From Clostridiales bacterium (GTDB lineage: Bacteria > Bacillota > Clostridia > TANB77 > CAG-508), in NCBI GenBank assembly GCA_019419955.1, contig JAHZIB010000014.1, positions 1-36,678 of the forward strand: a DNA stretch of 36,678 bases, read 5' to 3'. Below are positions 22,593-31,953 of the stretch, one piece after another. Within the stretch, counting starts at the first letter, position 1, and every line of letters begins with the position of its first letter. Made by a program: the position numbers and the translations under genes. Below the pieces are notes generated by a model. It worked only from the letters and a program-made list of their open reading frames with translations, had not been told where the DNA came from and made no database searches.

Positions 22593-23849
22593 ATGAAAAA
22601 TGCGTTTATGTGTATTGATTTAAAAACATTTTATGCTTCAGTAGAATGTGTAGAAAGGAATTTAGACCCTTATAATACAAATTTAGTAGTGGCAGATCCA
22701 AGCAGAGGAAGAGGTGCAATATGTTTAGCAGTAAGTCCTAAGATGAAAATGTTGGGAGTAAGAAATAGATGCAGAATATATGAAATTCCGCCAAATATAA
22801 AATATATTGTTGCCATTCCACGTATGAAAAAATATATAGAATATTCAGCTAATATATATGCCATTTATTTGAAATATTTTGCTAAGGAGGATATTCATGT
22901 GTATTCGATTGATGAAGCATTTATGGATGTTACAAAATACTTAAAATTATATAAATTAAATGTAGTACAACTTGCTAGAAAAATAATGCAAGAAATCTTT
23001 AAGATATATGGTATTACTGCTACAGCTGGAATAGGTACTAATATGTATTTGGCAAAAATTGCATTAGATATTACAGCAAAGCATAGTGCATCTAATATTG
23101 GAGAATTGAATGAAGAAAAATATAAAAATGAATTGTGGCATCATGAACCATTAACAGACTTCTGGCAAATCGGGCATGGAATAGAAAAAAGGCTAAATAA
23201 ACTTGGACTTTATGATATGTATGATATAGCTCATACAGACCAAAGGAGATTATATAAGGAATTTGGAGTTAATGCAGAGTTTTTGATTGACCATGCTTGG
23301 GGAATGGAAAGTTGTACAATTGAAGACATAAAGAGATACAAACCACAGGCGAAATGTGTGTCAAATAGTCAGGTGTTATTCGAAGATTATTCTTTTGAAA
23401 AAGCAAGAATTGTATTAAAAGAAATGGTAGAATTAGGGAGTTTAAGGTTAATTGATGAGAACTTATCTACTAATGTAGTAAAACTTTATGTGGGCTATTC
23501 GAAAAATGAAATACCAGCGACAGGAGGAACAGAGAGGGTAAATGATTATACCAATGTATATTCTGAATTAGTTAGTGCTTTTTTAAGACTCTATGACAAA
23601 ACAACAAAACGAAATGTTGGAATTAGAAGAATAGGAATTAGTTTTGAAAATGTAGTAGAAACGGATTATGTTCAACTTAATTTGTTTAAGGACCAAGAAA
23701 AAATTGATAAGGAGAGAAAATTGGAACTTATGATAAGTGAGATAAAAAGAGAAATGGGGAAAAATGCAATTCTACGAGGAATGAATTTTGAACAAGGATC
23801 AACTACTATTATTAGAAACAAGATGGTTGGAGGGCATAATGCAGAGTGA
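22593..23849 (+). CDS. Y-family DNA polymerase, UvrX/YqjW type
   Basis: 418 residues. MCIDLKTFYASVECVER (metal Asp and steric-gate region), YSIDEAFMDVT (catalytic Asp/Glu), GIGTNMYLAKIALDITAK and a C-terminal VQLNLF clamp-binding-like peptide. This UvrX/YqjW branch is usually SOS-induced and paired with a YolD-like protein, as here. The start at 22593 is chosen for its distance from AGAAAGGA; in-frame ATGs at 22566 and 22584 are alternatives. Confidence 0.9.
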   Translation: MKNAFMCIDLKTFYASVECVERNLDPYNTNLVVADPSRGRGAICLAVSPKMKMLGVRNRCRIYEIPPNIKYIVAIPRMKKYIEYSANIYAIYLKYFAKEDIHVYSIDEAFMDVTKYLKLYKLNVVQLARKIMQEIFKIYGITATAGIGTNMYLAKIALDITAKHSASNIGELNEEKYKNELWHHEPLTDFWQIGHGIEKRLNKLGLYDMYDIAHTDQRRLYKEFGVNAEFLIDHAWGMESCTIEDIKRYKPQAKCVSNSQVLFEDYSFEKARIVLKEMVELGSLRLIDENLSTNVVKLYVGYSKNEIPATGGTERVNDYTNVYSELVSAFLRLYDKTTKRNVGIRRIGISFENVVETDYVQLNLFKDQEKIDKERKLELMISEIKREMGKNAILRGMNFEQGSTTIIRNKMVGGHNAE

Positions 23850-23925
23850 AAAGGTGCTATTAAAACTATCTTTGAGTAAGTCAGTTTACTAGAGAAAGAT
23901 TTTTGATAGGGAGGGAGTTTAAGTG

Positions 23926-24234
23926 ATGAATAGAGCAAGCAGAGCAAAACAATTTCTTCCTTTTGATGCATTAGAAGGTTTTAGAAAGGCATTAGCTGAA
24001 AAAGAGGAGGAGTATGATGTTAGAAAAGAATTTACGGAAGAAAGTTTTGAAGAACTAGAAAGTCAATTTAATAGATTAGAAAAAGGTAGTAAAACAATAG
24101 TTAAATATTATAAAAATAAGAAATATAAGGAAGTTTATGGTACCGTTACTAATATAGATTACATAAAAAGGAAGATACAAATAAATGGAGAGAATATAAA
24201 TGTATGTGATATTGAAAAAATTGACATAGAGTAG
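23926..24234 (+). CDS. YolD-like family protein
   Basis: 102 residues. RASRAKQFLPFDALEGFRKAL is the YolD opening; the C-terminal half contains GTVTNIDYIKRKIQINGENI. YolD-like proteins accompany UvrX-type polymerases and resemble UmuD functionally. GGGAGGGAG lies 10 nt upstream. It is 76 nt after the polymerase and probably in the same SOS operon. Confidence 0.85.
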   Translation: MNRASRAKQFLPFDALEGFRKALAEKEEEYDVRKEFTEESFEELESQFNRLEKGSKTIVKYYKNKKYKEVYGTVTNIDYIKRKIQINGENINVCDIEKIDIE

Positions 24235-24393
24235 ATTTATTACATATAATTAAAATGATATTATATATGTAAAAAGTAACTTTTGTTAATATAATTAATC
24301 AAGAAGTTTTGGTAATGTGAAATATTAAGTGTAAGGATGAAAGTGTAGTACATAACAAGAGTGAAAATACATAATAAGTTTTTAAATTAATAC

Positions 24394-24422
24394 TTTACAA
24401 ATTAAAAAAGTGATATTAAAAT
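24394..24422 (+). promoter_or_regulatory. Possible promoter of the flavodoxin-family gene
   Basis: TTTACA (24394-24399), 17-bp spacer, TAAAAT (24417-24422). The rest of the 310-nt gap 24235-24545 is AT-rich with no other signal that I can support. Confidence 0.35.
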
Positions 24423-24545
24423 AATAGTGGAAATAACTTTATAGAAAACTTACGCATATGATTAATCAGGAAATGAATATAATATATTAATTGTGAGTTT
24501 TCAACAAAATTTATTGAGTGAAAGCAATAGAATGGAGGTTTTAGT

Positions 24546-25181
24546 TTGAAAGTTTTATTAGTAAATGGAGGACCCCACCAAAATGGTTGTGTACATACTG
24601 CATTAGAGGAAGTTGCTAAAACATTAAATGAAGAGGGAATTGAGACAGAAATATTTTGGATAGGAATAAAACCTATAGCTGGTTGCATTGCTTGCAAAAA
24701 TTGCGTAAAAACAGGAAAGTGCGTATTTGACGATGTAGTAAACGAATTTGTAGAAAAAGCAAAAAATGCAGATGGTTTTATATTTGGTTCACCAGTACAT
24801 TATGCAGGTCCTACAGGGGCAATAAGTTCATTTATGGATAGAGTGTTTTATTCTGCTTCTAATGGAGGAAAGGGAGATAGGTTTTTATTCAAGCCAGCCG
24901 CTACAGTTATATCAGCAAGAAGAGCAGGAACTACGGCAACATATGATCAACTAAATAAGTATTTCGGAATAAATCAAATGCCTATTATTTCTTCAAGATA
25001 CTGGAATATGGTGCATGGCGCAACTCCTGAGGATGTAAAAAAAGATGAAGAAGGCATGCAGATTATGAGAATTTTAGGAAGAAACATGGCATATTATCTA
25101 AAATGTATTGAAATAGGTAGAGAAAATGGTATAAATCCACCAGAACAAGAAAAAACAACTTATACAAACTTTATAAGATAA
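24546..25181 (+). CDS. Flavodoxin-fold NAD(P)H-dependent reductase with Cys cluster
   Basis: 211 residues. The FMN-binding fold opens MKVLLVNGGPHQNG, with a CxxCxxCxxxxxC arrangement (Cys47, 50, 53, 59, in GCIACKNCVKTGKC) and FGSPVHYAGPTGAISSFMDR. This is typical of the clostridial flavodoxin family related to iron-sulfur flavoproteins. Substrate not known. TTG start supported by TGGAGG 9 nt upstream. Confidence 0.85.
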   Translation: MKVLLVNGGPHQNGCVHTALEEVAKTLNEEGIETEIFWIGIKPIAGCIACKNCVKTGKCVFDDVVNEFVEKAKNADGFIFGSPVHYAGPTGAISSFMDRVFYSASNGGKGDRFLFKPAATVISARRAGTTATYDQLNKYFGINQMPIISSRYWNMVHGATPEDVKKDEEGMQIMRILGRNMAYYLKCIEIGRENGINPPEQEKTTYTNFIR

Positions 25182-25353
25182 ATATGCGCAGCTAAAAGTA
25201 AATATTGACAGAAATAGAAAAGAAAATTATTTTGTATAGTTTTAGTATAGAATAATTTTCTTTTTTATGATATAATAAGAAGTATATAACAATAAATGAA
25301 TTAAAAAACAATATATTAGAAAGAGTTTATAGATAGTAAGAATGGAGGCTAAT

Positions 25354-26187
25354 TTGGAAAAAGTAGAAAAACAGAAAAAGCAATTTAAAATATTTGGATG
25401 TAGTATATGGAGGATTTTAGCTTATTTTATTATATATAGTATTATAGGTTATATTATAGAAACTATTTTTGGTATAATAACAAAAGGAGTATGGGAAAGT
25501 AGACAGAGTTTTTTATATGGACCATTTTGTGCTATTTATGGCTTAGGTGCAGTTATTATGATTCTGGCTCTTCAAAATTTCTCTCAAAATAATAACAGGC
25601 TATTTTTTGGAGGATTTATTGTTGGTTCTATTGTAGAATATGTGGTTAGTTGGATAGGAGAAGTAATATTAAATGTAAAATGGTGGGATTATTCTAATAT
25701 GCCACTTAACCTAAATGGAAGAATTTGTGTATTTTTCTCTATCTTTTGGGGACTTCTAGCAATATACTTAATGTCTTACATAAACCCAAGAGTAGATAGA
25801 TTAATTGAATGGATAAAGTCTAAAATAAAAATTAATAAGCTAAAAGTAATAACTGTATTAACAACCGCATTTTTATTTATAGATTTTATTTTAACTGGGG
25901 TTGCCTTAGAATATTTTATTGTTAGGAAAGTACATGAAAACAATCTTCCAGTAGTAAATAAAGAGCAAATAGATATGGTATATGAAAAAATTTATGGAGA
26001 TGAAAAAACGTCCAAATTTATTGATGAATTTTGGGATGATAAAAAGATGATTAAAACATTTCCAAATTTAAAAATACAAGATCGAGATGGCAATATTATT
26101 TATTTTAATGAGTATGTTGGAGATATTAAACCATATTATTATAAATTTGACTTTAAGCTGAAAAAAAATCAAGATAACATATTTTAA
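25354..26187 (+). CDS. PF06541 family membrane protein, longer paralogue
   Basis: 277 residues. Shares the blocks of the 19636 gene: IIGYIIETIFGII, RQSFLYGPFCAIYGLG, VGSIVEYVVSWIGE, WWDYSNMPLNLNGRIC, FSIFWG. It adds a ~60-residue soluble tail (DMVYEKIYGDEKTSKF). GGAGG lies inside the codons following the ATG at 25342, so I prefer the TTG at 25354. A strongly AT-rich 160-nt gap precedes it. Confidence 0.8.
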   Translation: MEKVEKQKKQFKIFGCSIWRILAYFIIYSIIGYIIETIFGIITKGVWESRQSFLYGPFCAIYGLGAVIMILALQNFSQNNNRLFFGGFIVGSIVEYVVSWIGEVILNVKWWDYSNMPLNLNGRICVFFSIFWGLLAIYLMSYINPRVDRLIEWIKSKIKINKLKVITVLTTAFLFIDFILTGVALEYFIVRKVHENNLPVVNKEQIDMVYEKIYGDEKTSKFIDEFWDDKKMIKTFPNLKIQDRDGNIIYFNEYVGDIKPYYYKFDFKLKKNQDNIF

Positions 26188-26301
26188 TTCATAACGATAA
26201 AGAAAATGAATTTGTAAAAAGTATAATTGAGTTTGTAAAATAATGAAAAGAAAGAGAAACTGCTCAAAGTAAAGTTAACTAAAAAATTGGACATTTTTTG
26301 A

Positions 26302-26436
26302 CTAGATAGCTTGGGAATGAACTCTGTATTGTGCAGGGCTCATTCCTTTTAATTTGCCCTTTATCCTTTTATTATTATAATAATCTATATATTTTATTTT
26401 TTTCTCTAATTTTTTTATTGCATTAAAAAATCCAAA
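26302..26436 (-). pseudogene. Remnant of an IS3/IS150-family transposase (orfB C-terminus)
   Basis: On the minus strand the last ~45 codons read KYIDYYNNKRIKGKLKGMSP then AQYRVHSQAI-stop, the conserved end of IS3-family integrases. Nothing upstream keeps the catalytic DDE core, and a GFFNAIKKLEKK junction suggests an internal deletion. The rest of the 516-nt gap 26188-26703 shows no gene. Confidence 0.75.
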
Positions 26437-26637
26437 ATTTATACGTATATAACAAGGTTAGGATATTTTGGTCCTTCTAAGCAAAGCGAGGGACATGCTT
26501 TTTTCCGTTAGTCTGGAGATTTCCCATGTAAAATGACTTCATTAATTCGTTAGTTTACAAATTAATTGCAGTTATGAAAAATAAAATGTAAAAATGATGG
26601 TAAGAGCAATTTAAAGCTAAAAATTTTTTAAAACTTA

Positions 26638-26676
26638 TTGACAAAATGTTATAAAGTGTTATAATTATAATATAAC
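26638..26676 (+). promoter_or_regulatory. Promoter and YtrA-type operator
   Basis: TTGACA (26638-26643), 16-bp spacer, TATAAT (26660-26665). The near-palindrome GTTATAATTATAATATAAC (26658-26676) covers the -10; further GTTATAA and TATAAC half-sites flank it. GntR/YtrA regulators usually autorepress through such sites. Confidence 0.6.
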
Positions 26677-26703
26677 AGATATAACATAGAAGGAGGGAAA
26701 TAT

Positions 26704-27081
26704 ATGAATATAATAATTAGTAATAGTAGTAGCATACCTATTTACGAACAAATAGAAGAAGCAATAAAGCAAGCTATATTTTCCAATGAATTAAAAGAAG
26801 AAGACATGTTACCATCTGTAAGAAACTTGGCAAACGATTTAAAAATAAGTTTTTTAACTGTTAAAAGAGCTTATGATGAGCTAGAGCACTCAGGATTTAT
26901 AAAAACAGTTCAAGGGAAAGGTAGTTATGTTGCTCCTAAAAATTTAGAGCTAATTAGAGAGGAAAAACTGAAAGAAATTCAAGATTATATTGAGAAAATA
27001 TATAATGTTTCAAAAATTGCCAATATTTCTGAGGGAGAAGTACGAGAATTATTTAAAATTATATTTGAGGAGGATTTCTAG
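26704..27081 (+). CDS. GntR-family regulator, YtrA subfamily
   Basis: 125 residues. IPIYEQIEEAIKQAIFSNEL, LPSVRNLANDLKISFLTVKRAYDELEHSGFI (winged helix) and VQGKGSYV, with only a short C-terminal dimerisation tail, as in YtrA. It lies directly before an ABC ATPase gene (1 nt between), the standard arrangement for regulators of drug- or antibiotic-stress exporters. AGGAGGG precedes the ATG. Confidence 0.92.
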   Translation: MNIIISNSSSIPIYEQIEEAIKQAIFSNELKEEDMLPSVRNLANDLKISFLTVKRAYDELEHSGFIKTVQGKGSYVAPKNLELIREEKLKEIQDYIEKIYNVSKIANISEGEVRELFKIIFEEDF

Positions 27082-27082
27082 A

Positions 27083-27940
27083 ATGTATAACAATATTGAA
27101 TTACAAAATATTTCAAAAAAATATCAAGGCTTTGAATTAAAAAATATTAGCTTTAATGTACCACAAGGGTGTATTGTAGGTTTGATAGGAGAAAACGGAG
27201 CTGGAAAAACTACTACAATAAAGGCTATATTAAATATTACAAAATCAGATGGGACTATAAAAATATTCGGAAAAGATATTAGAAATAATGAAAAAACTAT
27301 ACGAGAAGAAATAGGAGTTGTATTAGATGATAGTTTTTTATCTACTTACTTAAACACAAAACAAATTAATTCTATTATGAGAGATGCTTATAAAAAATGG
27401 GATGAAAACATATATTTCAATTTATTAAAGCAATTTGATTTACCAACTAACAAACTGATTAAAGATTTTTCAAGTGGTATGAAAATGAAATTGAAGATTG
27501 CGGTTGCTATATCGCATAAACCAAAACTATTAATATTAGATGAACCAACAAGTGGATTAGACCCAGTTGTAAGAAGTGAGATTTTAGAAATTTTTAGAAA
27601 GTACATAGAAAATGATGAAACTCGCTCCATATTATTATCAACACATATTACAACAGATTTAGAACATATATCAGATTATATTGTATTTATAGAAAAAGGA
27701 AAATTAATATTTAATCTACCAACTGAAGAATTATTGGAAAATTATGGAGTTATAAAGTGTAGTGAAGAAGATTTTTCAAAGTTGGATAATGAAGATTATA
27801 TAAGATACAAGAAAGAGAAGTATCAGTATGAGGTCTTAACAGAAAATAAGAATGTTATAAAGAAAAAACACAGTAAGTTGACGATTGATAAGCCTTCTAT
27901 TGAAGATATAATGTTACTCTATATAAAGGGGGAAAAATAA
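27083..27940 (+). CDS. ABC transporter ATP-binding protein
   Basis: 285 residues. Walker A GENGAGKT (36-43), signature FSSGMKMKLKIA, Walker B LLILDEPTSGLD, H-loop STHITTDLEH. The N-terminal part resembles YtrB/BcrA-like exporter ATPases, and a ~55-residue C-terminal extension follows. GAGGAGG 10 nt upstream supports this start over 26990. The permease follows 2 nt later. Confidence 0.93.
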   Translation: MYNNIELQNISKKYQGFELKNISFNVPQGCIVGLIGENGAGKTTTIKAILNITKSDGTIKIFGKDIRNNEKTIREEIGVVLDDSFLSTYLNTKQINSIMRDAYKKWDENIYFNLLKQFDLPTNKLIKDFSSGMKMKLKIAVAISHKPKLLILDEPTSGLDPVVRSEILEIFRKYIENDETRSILLSTHITTDLEHISDYIVFIEKGKLIFNLPTEELLENYGVIKCSEEDFSKLDNEDYIRYKKEKYQYEVLTENKNVIKKKHSKLTIDKPSIEDIMLLYIKGEK

Positions 27941-27942
27941 TA

Positions 27943-28617
27943 ATGATAAAAAGTTTGTTAAAAAAAGATTTATATAACTTATCTAATTATAAAACATCAT
28001 TGATTATTATAATTATTTTTTGCGGAATAGCAATAATAGGAACAAATGCTATAAATTATGCTCCAATTATAATATGCGCAATAATTGGTATGATTTCACT
28101 TTCAACTTTTAGTTATGATGAATTAGCAAATTCAAATAGATATATTTTAACATTACCTACAAATAGAAAAGAAATAGTAATAGAAAAATTTATTTTAGCG
28201 ATTGGTGCTACAATTTTAGGAGGAATAATTGGGTTTATATTAACAATAGTTGTTGCAAATATAATGAACTATTTAAGACCAGAAAATATAATTAATATTG
28301 ATTATGAAAGTTTGATTACAGTAACATTAAGTGGTATGTTTGGAATTTCATTAATACAAGCAATACAAATACCAAGTATATACAAATGGGGAGCAGAAAA
28401 AGGTAGAATTCAAATGTTTATACTATTATTTATATTAGTTTTACTTATTGTAGGAATAGTATATTTTGCATTAGAAGCTGGATTTAATGTGAATATGGAA
28501 ATGATAGAAGGTTTTATAAGTAAATATGGACTAATATTATTGGTGCTACTTATGATAGGAATGTATTATGTATCATATAAGATTTCTTACAGAATATATA
28601 AAAACAAAGAAGAATGA
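27943..28617 (+). CDS. ABC-2 type permease (PF13346-like)
   Basis: 224 residues, six TM segments, beginning MIKSLLKKDLYNLSNYK. Motif FSYDELANSNRYILTLPTNRKEIVIEKF is typical of ABC2_membrane_5 permeases that pair with YtrA-regulated ATPases. Substrate unknown. GGGGG lies upstream within the end of the ATPase gene. Confidence 0.88.
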   Translation: MIKSLLKKDLYNLSNYKTSLIIIIIFCGIAIIGTNAINYAPIIICAIIGMISLSTFSYDELANSNRYILTLPTNRKEIVIEKFILAIGATILGGIIGFILTIVVANIMNYLRPENIINIDYESLITVTLSGMFGISLIQAIQIPSIYKWGAEKGRIQMFILLFILVLLIVGIVYFALEAGFNVNMEMIEGFISKYGLILLVLLMIGMYYVSYKISYRIYKNKEE

Positions 28618-28700
28618 ATTTATTAGTCAAATATCTTGTTTTTATTTTAATAATATGTCATAATATTGACTGTGAAAATAAAAAGAAAAAGGAGAAAGTG

Positions 28701-29453
28701 ATGATTACAGTAGAGCATATAACAAAGAAATTTGTTAGAAACAAAAACAAAAAGGAAAAAGAAGAATTTTATGCAGACAATGACATCACATTTAAGGCAA
28801 ATGATGGAGAAATAATTGGAATATTAGGTCCAAATGGAGCGGGAAAAACAACACTACTTAGAATGATAGCAGGAATATTGGAACCAACAGCAGGAAAAAT
28901 AAGTTTTGATGGAATGAATTACATAGACAATGAAATCGAAATAAAACAAAATATAGCTTATTTGTCAGGAAATACAAAGATTTATGATACATTATCAACT
29001 TATGAATTATTGAAAATGTGTTGCGATATTTATGGGGTAGACAAAGAAAATAGTGAAAAAAGAATAAAAGAAATTACAAAAGTATTAGGAATGGAACAAT
29101 TTTTATATAACAAAATTGCAAATTTATCAACAGGTCAAACTCAAAAAGTAAATTTAGCAAGATGTTTAGTACATAATCCTAAATACTATATTTTAGATGA
29201 AGCTACAACAGGATTAGATATTATATCAAGTCAAATTATTTTAAATTTTATTAAAGAAGAAAGAAATAAAGGAAAAACAATACTTTATTCAACGCACTAC
29301 ATGGAAGAAGCAGAAAATATATGCAATAAAGTTATTATGATAAATAAAGGAAAAATTATAAAAACTGGAACACCGGATGAAATAAAAAAAGATACCAATA
29401 CTACAAATTTAAGAGATTCATTTTTTACATTGATTGGAGGTGGCGAATTCTAA
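28701..29453 (+). CDS. ABC transporter ATP-binding protein, NatA-like
   Basis: 250 residues. Walker A GPNGAGKT (43-50), Q-loop region AYLSGNTKIYDTLS, signature LSTGQTQKVNLA, Walker B YYILDEATTGLD, STHYMEEAE. It resembles NatA of Na+ exporters. The start at 28701 follows AAAAGGAG; an in-frame ATG at 28614 would add a hydrophobic stretch foreign to the family. Followed by a NatB-like permease after a palindromic insertion. Confidence 0.88.
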   Translation: MITVEHITKKFVRNKNKKEKEEFYADNDITFKANDGEIIGILGPNGAGKTTLLRMIAGILEPTAGKISFDGMNYIDNEIEIKQNIAYLSGNTKIYDTLSTYELLKMCCDIYGVDKENSEKRIKEITKVLGMEQFLYNKIANLSTGQTQKVNLARCLVHNPKYYILDEATTGLDIISSQIILNFIKEERNKGKTILYSTHYMEEAENICNKVIMINKGKIIKTGTPDEIKKDTNTTNLRDSFFTLIGGGEF

Positions 29454-29460
29454 AAATAAG

Positions 29461-29570
29461 CTTCGTCTTACGGCGTTAAAAATTAGATAAAATCTTCGAT
29501 GTACAGTGAGTGCACCTTTGGTTTTTTACTAAATTCTGCCTAGTAATACTTGTTTCTTTTTGGAATTCTT
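29461..29570. repeat. Palindromic mini-element between the NatA- and NatB-like genes
   Basis: An imperfect inverted repeat centred on GTAC-AGTGA-GTGC, with arms TACGGCGTTAAAAATTAG and CTAAATTCTGCCTAGTA. Layout and central motif match the element at 15141-15265, and tip pairing is kept through different bases. It separates two genes that are normally adjacent and leaves the permease without a visible SD. Confidence 0.45.
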
Positions 29571-29577
29571 ATGAGAT

Positions 29578-30726
29578 ATGAAGAATAATTTATGGAATAT
29601 ATTAAAGAAAGAACTGAGAGAGTTATTTAGAGATAAAAAATCATTAGCAATGATGCTTATAATACCGATATTTATACCACTTTTGGTAATTGGAATGTCA
29701 GCATTATTTGAATCACAAGTAAGTAAAGATGTAAGTGAATATAACAAAATTGGTTTTGCATACGAAATGACAGAAACAGAAAAAATTATTGCTCAAGAAA
29801 TGAATATTGAAATTATAAATGGAAATGAAGAAGAATTGAAACAAAAATATGATAATGGAGAAATCAACATTTATGTAACAAAACAAGACAGTAAATATAT
29901 TATAAATACAGACGGTTCTGATAATAGCACATTTGCGAGCAGTTTATTAGAAACATATTTTAATACATATAAGCAACACTTACAACAAAGTTATTTACAA
30001 GAAAATAATATAAGCCCAGATGAAGTACTAAATATTATAGCGGTAGAAGAAAATGTTTTAGAACAAGATAATTACTTTGCAGATTACATAAAGAACTATG
30101 CTTTTCTTTTCATAATGATGGCAATAACAGTATCGGCAACATATCCAGCGACAGACACAACAGCAGGCGAAAGAGAAAGAGGAACATTAGAAACTTTACT
30201 TACATTTCCAATAAAAAGCAAAGATATAATTGTTGGTAAATTCTTAGGAGTCACGGTCTCATCAATTATTACAGGGGTAATAAGCTTAGCTTTAGCAATA
30301 ATAGCATTAATGGTTACTAAGAATATGTTTTCAATATATGAAGGAATGAATACTATGTATTCGCCAATTACAATACTATTTGCAGTAATTGTAATAATAG
30401 CATATTCATTCTTTATAAGTGGTTTATGTATTGCAATAGCAAGTACTTCTAAGACATTTAAAGAGGCACAAAGCGCTTTAACACCATTAACATTTATATC
30501 ATTCTTTCCAGGTATGATAGCTTTTATGATGGGAATAACAACAACACCATTACTTTCAATAGTACCGTTTGTAAACTTTACATTGATATTTACGGATATT
30601 AATAATGGTACAATAGATTTATTAAATATTTGTTTAATGGCTATATCTACAATTATTTATATAAGTCTAGTATTTGTACATATTATAAAACAATATAAAT
30701 CAGAAAAAGTGTTATTTGCAAAATAA
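29578..30726 (+). CDS. ABC-2 permease, NatB-like
   Basis: 382 residues. One N-terminal TM helix (MMLIIPIFIPLLVIGMSALF), a large extracytoplasmic loop (~55-175), then five to six TM segments. TAGERERGTLETLLTFPIKSKDIIVGKF is the hallmark of NatB/YhaP-like ABC-2 permeases. Partner of the ATPase at 28701; probably exports Na+ or a toxic compound. No good ribosome-binding site before the ATG. Confidence 0.88.
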   Translation: MKNNLWNILKKELRELFRDKKSLAMMLIIPIFIPLLVIGMSALFESQVSKDVSEYNKIGFAYEMTETEKIIAQEMNIEIINGNEEELKQKYDNGEINIYVTKQDSKYIINTDGSDNSTFASSLLETYFNTYKQHLQQSYLQENNISPDEVLNIIAVEENVLEQDNYFADYIKNYAFLFIMMAITVSATYPATDTTAGERERGTLETLLTFPIKSKDIIVGKFLGVTVSSIITGVISLALAIIALMVTKNMFSIYEGMNTMYSPITILFAVIVIIAYSFFISGLCIAIASTSKTFKEAQSALTPLTFISFFPGMIAFMMGITTTPLLSIVPFVNFTLIFTDINNGTIDLLNICLMAISTIIYISLVFVHIIKQYKSEKVLFAK

Positions 30727-30849
30727 GAACATTAAATTTATGTTTATGCTGGTGACATTATTAAGAAATTAAATAATGAGAAAATGGCGAGTTGTTTCAT
30801 AGTTTAAATACAGAGATAAATATGTTGGAATTATAAAGGAGGATTTATT

Positions 30850-31053
30850 ATGGTAAGTTGGAAATGCCCTAAATGTGGGAATGAAGAATATGAAAAAGAC
30901 CAATTCCAAGCAACAGGAGGAAATTTTGCAAAAGTATTTGATGTACAAAATAAAAAGTTTATTACTATAAGTTGTAATAAATGCGGATATACAGAATTAT
31001 ATAAAGAAAATACATCAGCAGGAATGAATATATTTGATTTCTTGATGAATTAA
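30850..31053 (+). CDS. Small zinc-ribbon protein
   Basis: 67 residues with CPKCG at 6-10 and CNKCGYTELYK near 46, a complete four-Cys zinc ribbon (PF09855-like). Function unknown; nucleic-acid binding is often assumed. AAAGGAGG precedes the ATG. Confidence 0.85.
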   Translation: MVSWKCPKCGNEEYEKDQFQATGGNFAKVFDVQNKKFITISCNKCGYTELYKENTSAGMNIFDFLMN

Positions 31054-31127
31054 ACAATACTTAGAACAAAGAAATTTATAGAGAAATTTATTTTTTTGAT
31101 AAAATAACTAAAAAAGAGGTTATACTA

Positions 31128-31953
31128 ATGAAAACAGTTGTAATTACGGGGTCTGCCAGAGGACTTGGATTTGAACTTGCAAAATGCTTTAAGAAAAATA
31201 ACTATAATGTTGTTTTATCTGATATTATGGAAGAAACATTATTAAAATCAAAAAAAGAACTAGAAGAGACAATACCAAGTGAAAGTAATGTGATTTCGGT
31301 TGTTTGTGATGTAACTATTGAATCAGATTTAAAGAATTTAATGAGCGAAACATTAGAGAAATTTGAAGGCGTTGATGTATGGATTAATAATGCGGGTGTA
31401 AATCAGCCTATGCTTCCAATATGGGAGGTGGAAAGCAAATCTATTAACAAATTAATAGATATAGACTTAAAAAGTGCTATTATAGGCTCAAAAATAGCGA
31501 TGAAACAAATGATAGAACAAGGTTATGGCCAAATTTATGGAATAGAGGGATATGGCAGTAATGATGCAATGATGCTTGGTTTATCTATTTATGGAACAAG
31601 TAAAAGAGGATTAACATACTTTTTTTAAAGCATTGGCAAAGGAAGTAGAAGAGAGAAAACTGCCAATAAAAATAGGATTACTATCACCGGGAATAATGAT
31701 TACTGATTTTATAACTCATTCAATGGGAAATGATGCTTTTGAACTTCCTGAAAAAACTAAAAAAGTATATAATATTTTAGGAGATTATCCAGATATTATT
31801 GCAAAATTTTTAGTTTCTAAAATAATGGCAAATAATAAAAATGGTGTAAGGTTTAATTGGTTAACTAATGGAAAAGCAAGTTTTAGATTTATGACAAGTG
31901 GATTTAATAAAAGAGATTTCTTTAATAAATTAACAAGTGGGAATCATAAATAG
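31128..31953 (+). pseudogene. SDR-family oxidoreductase broken by a +1 frameshift in a T-run
   Basis: The first part (31128-31628) has TGSARGLG (cofactor loop), NNAG and the catalytic YGTSK, ending GLTYFF-stop. The second part (31633-31953) continues in another frame with AKEVEERKLPIKIGLLSPG, the normal SDR continuation. The junction is TAC followed by seven T and AAA. With six T it reads YFFKALAKEV without a break, giving a full-length ~274-residue SDR. So either a real inactivating mutation, a slippery site, or a sequencing/assembly error. Confidence 0.8.

Noticed and set aside
17941..26466. Shared TATATAACAAGGTT-like words near 17945 (inverted) and 26450
   Set aside because: About 15 bp of AT-rich similarity between two places without supporting flanks; chance or a trivial remnant.
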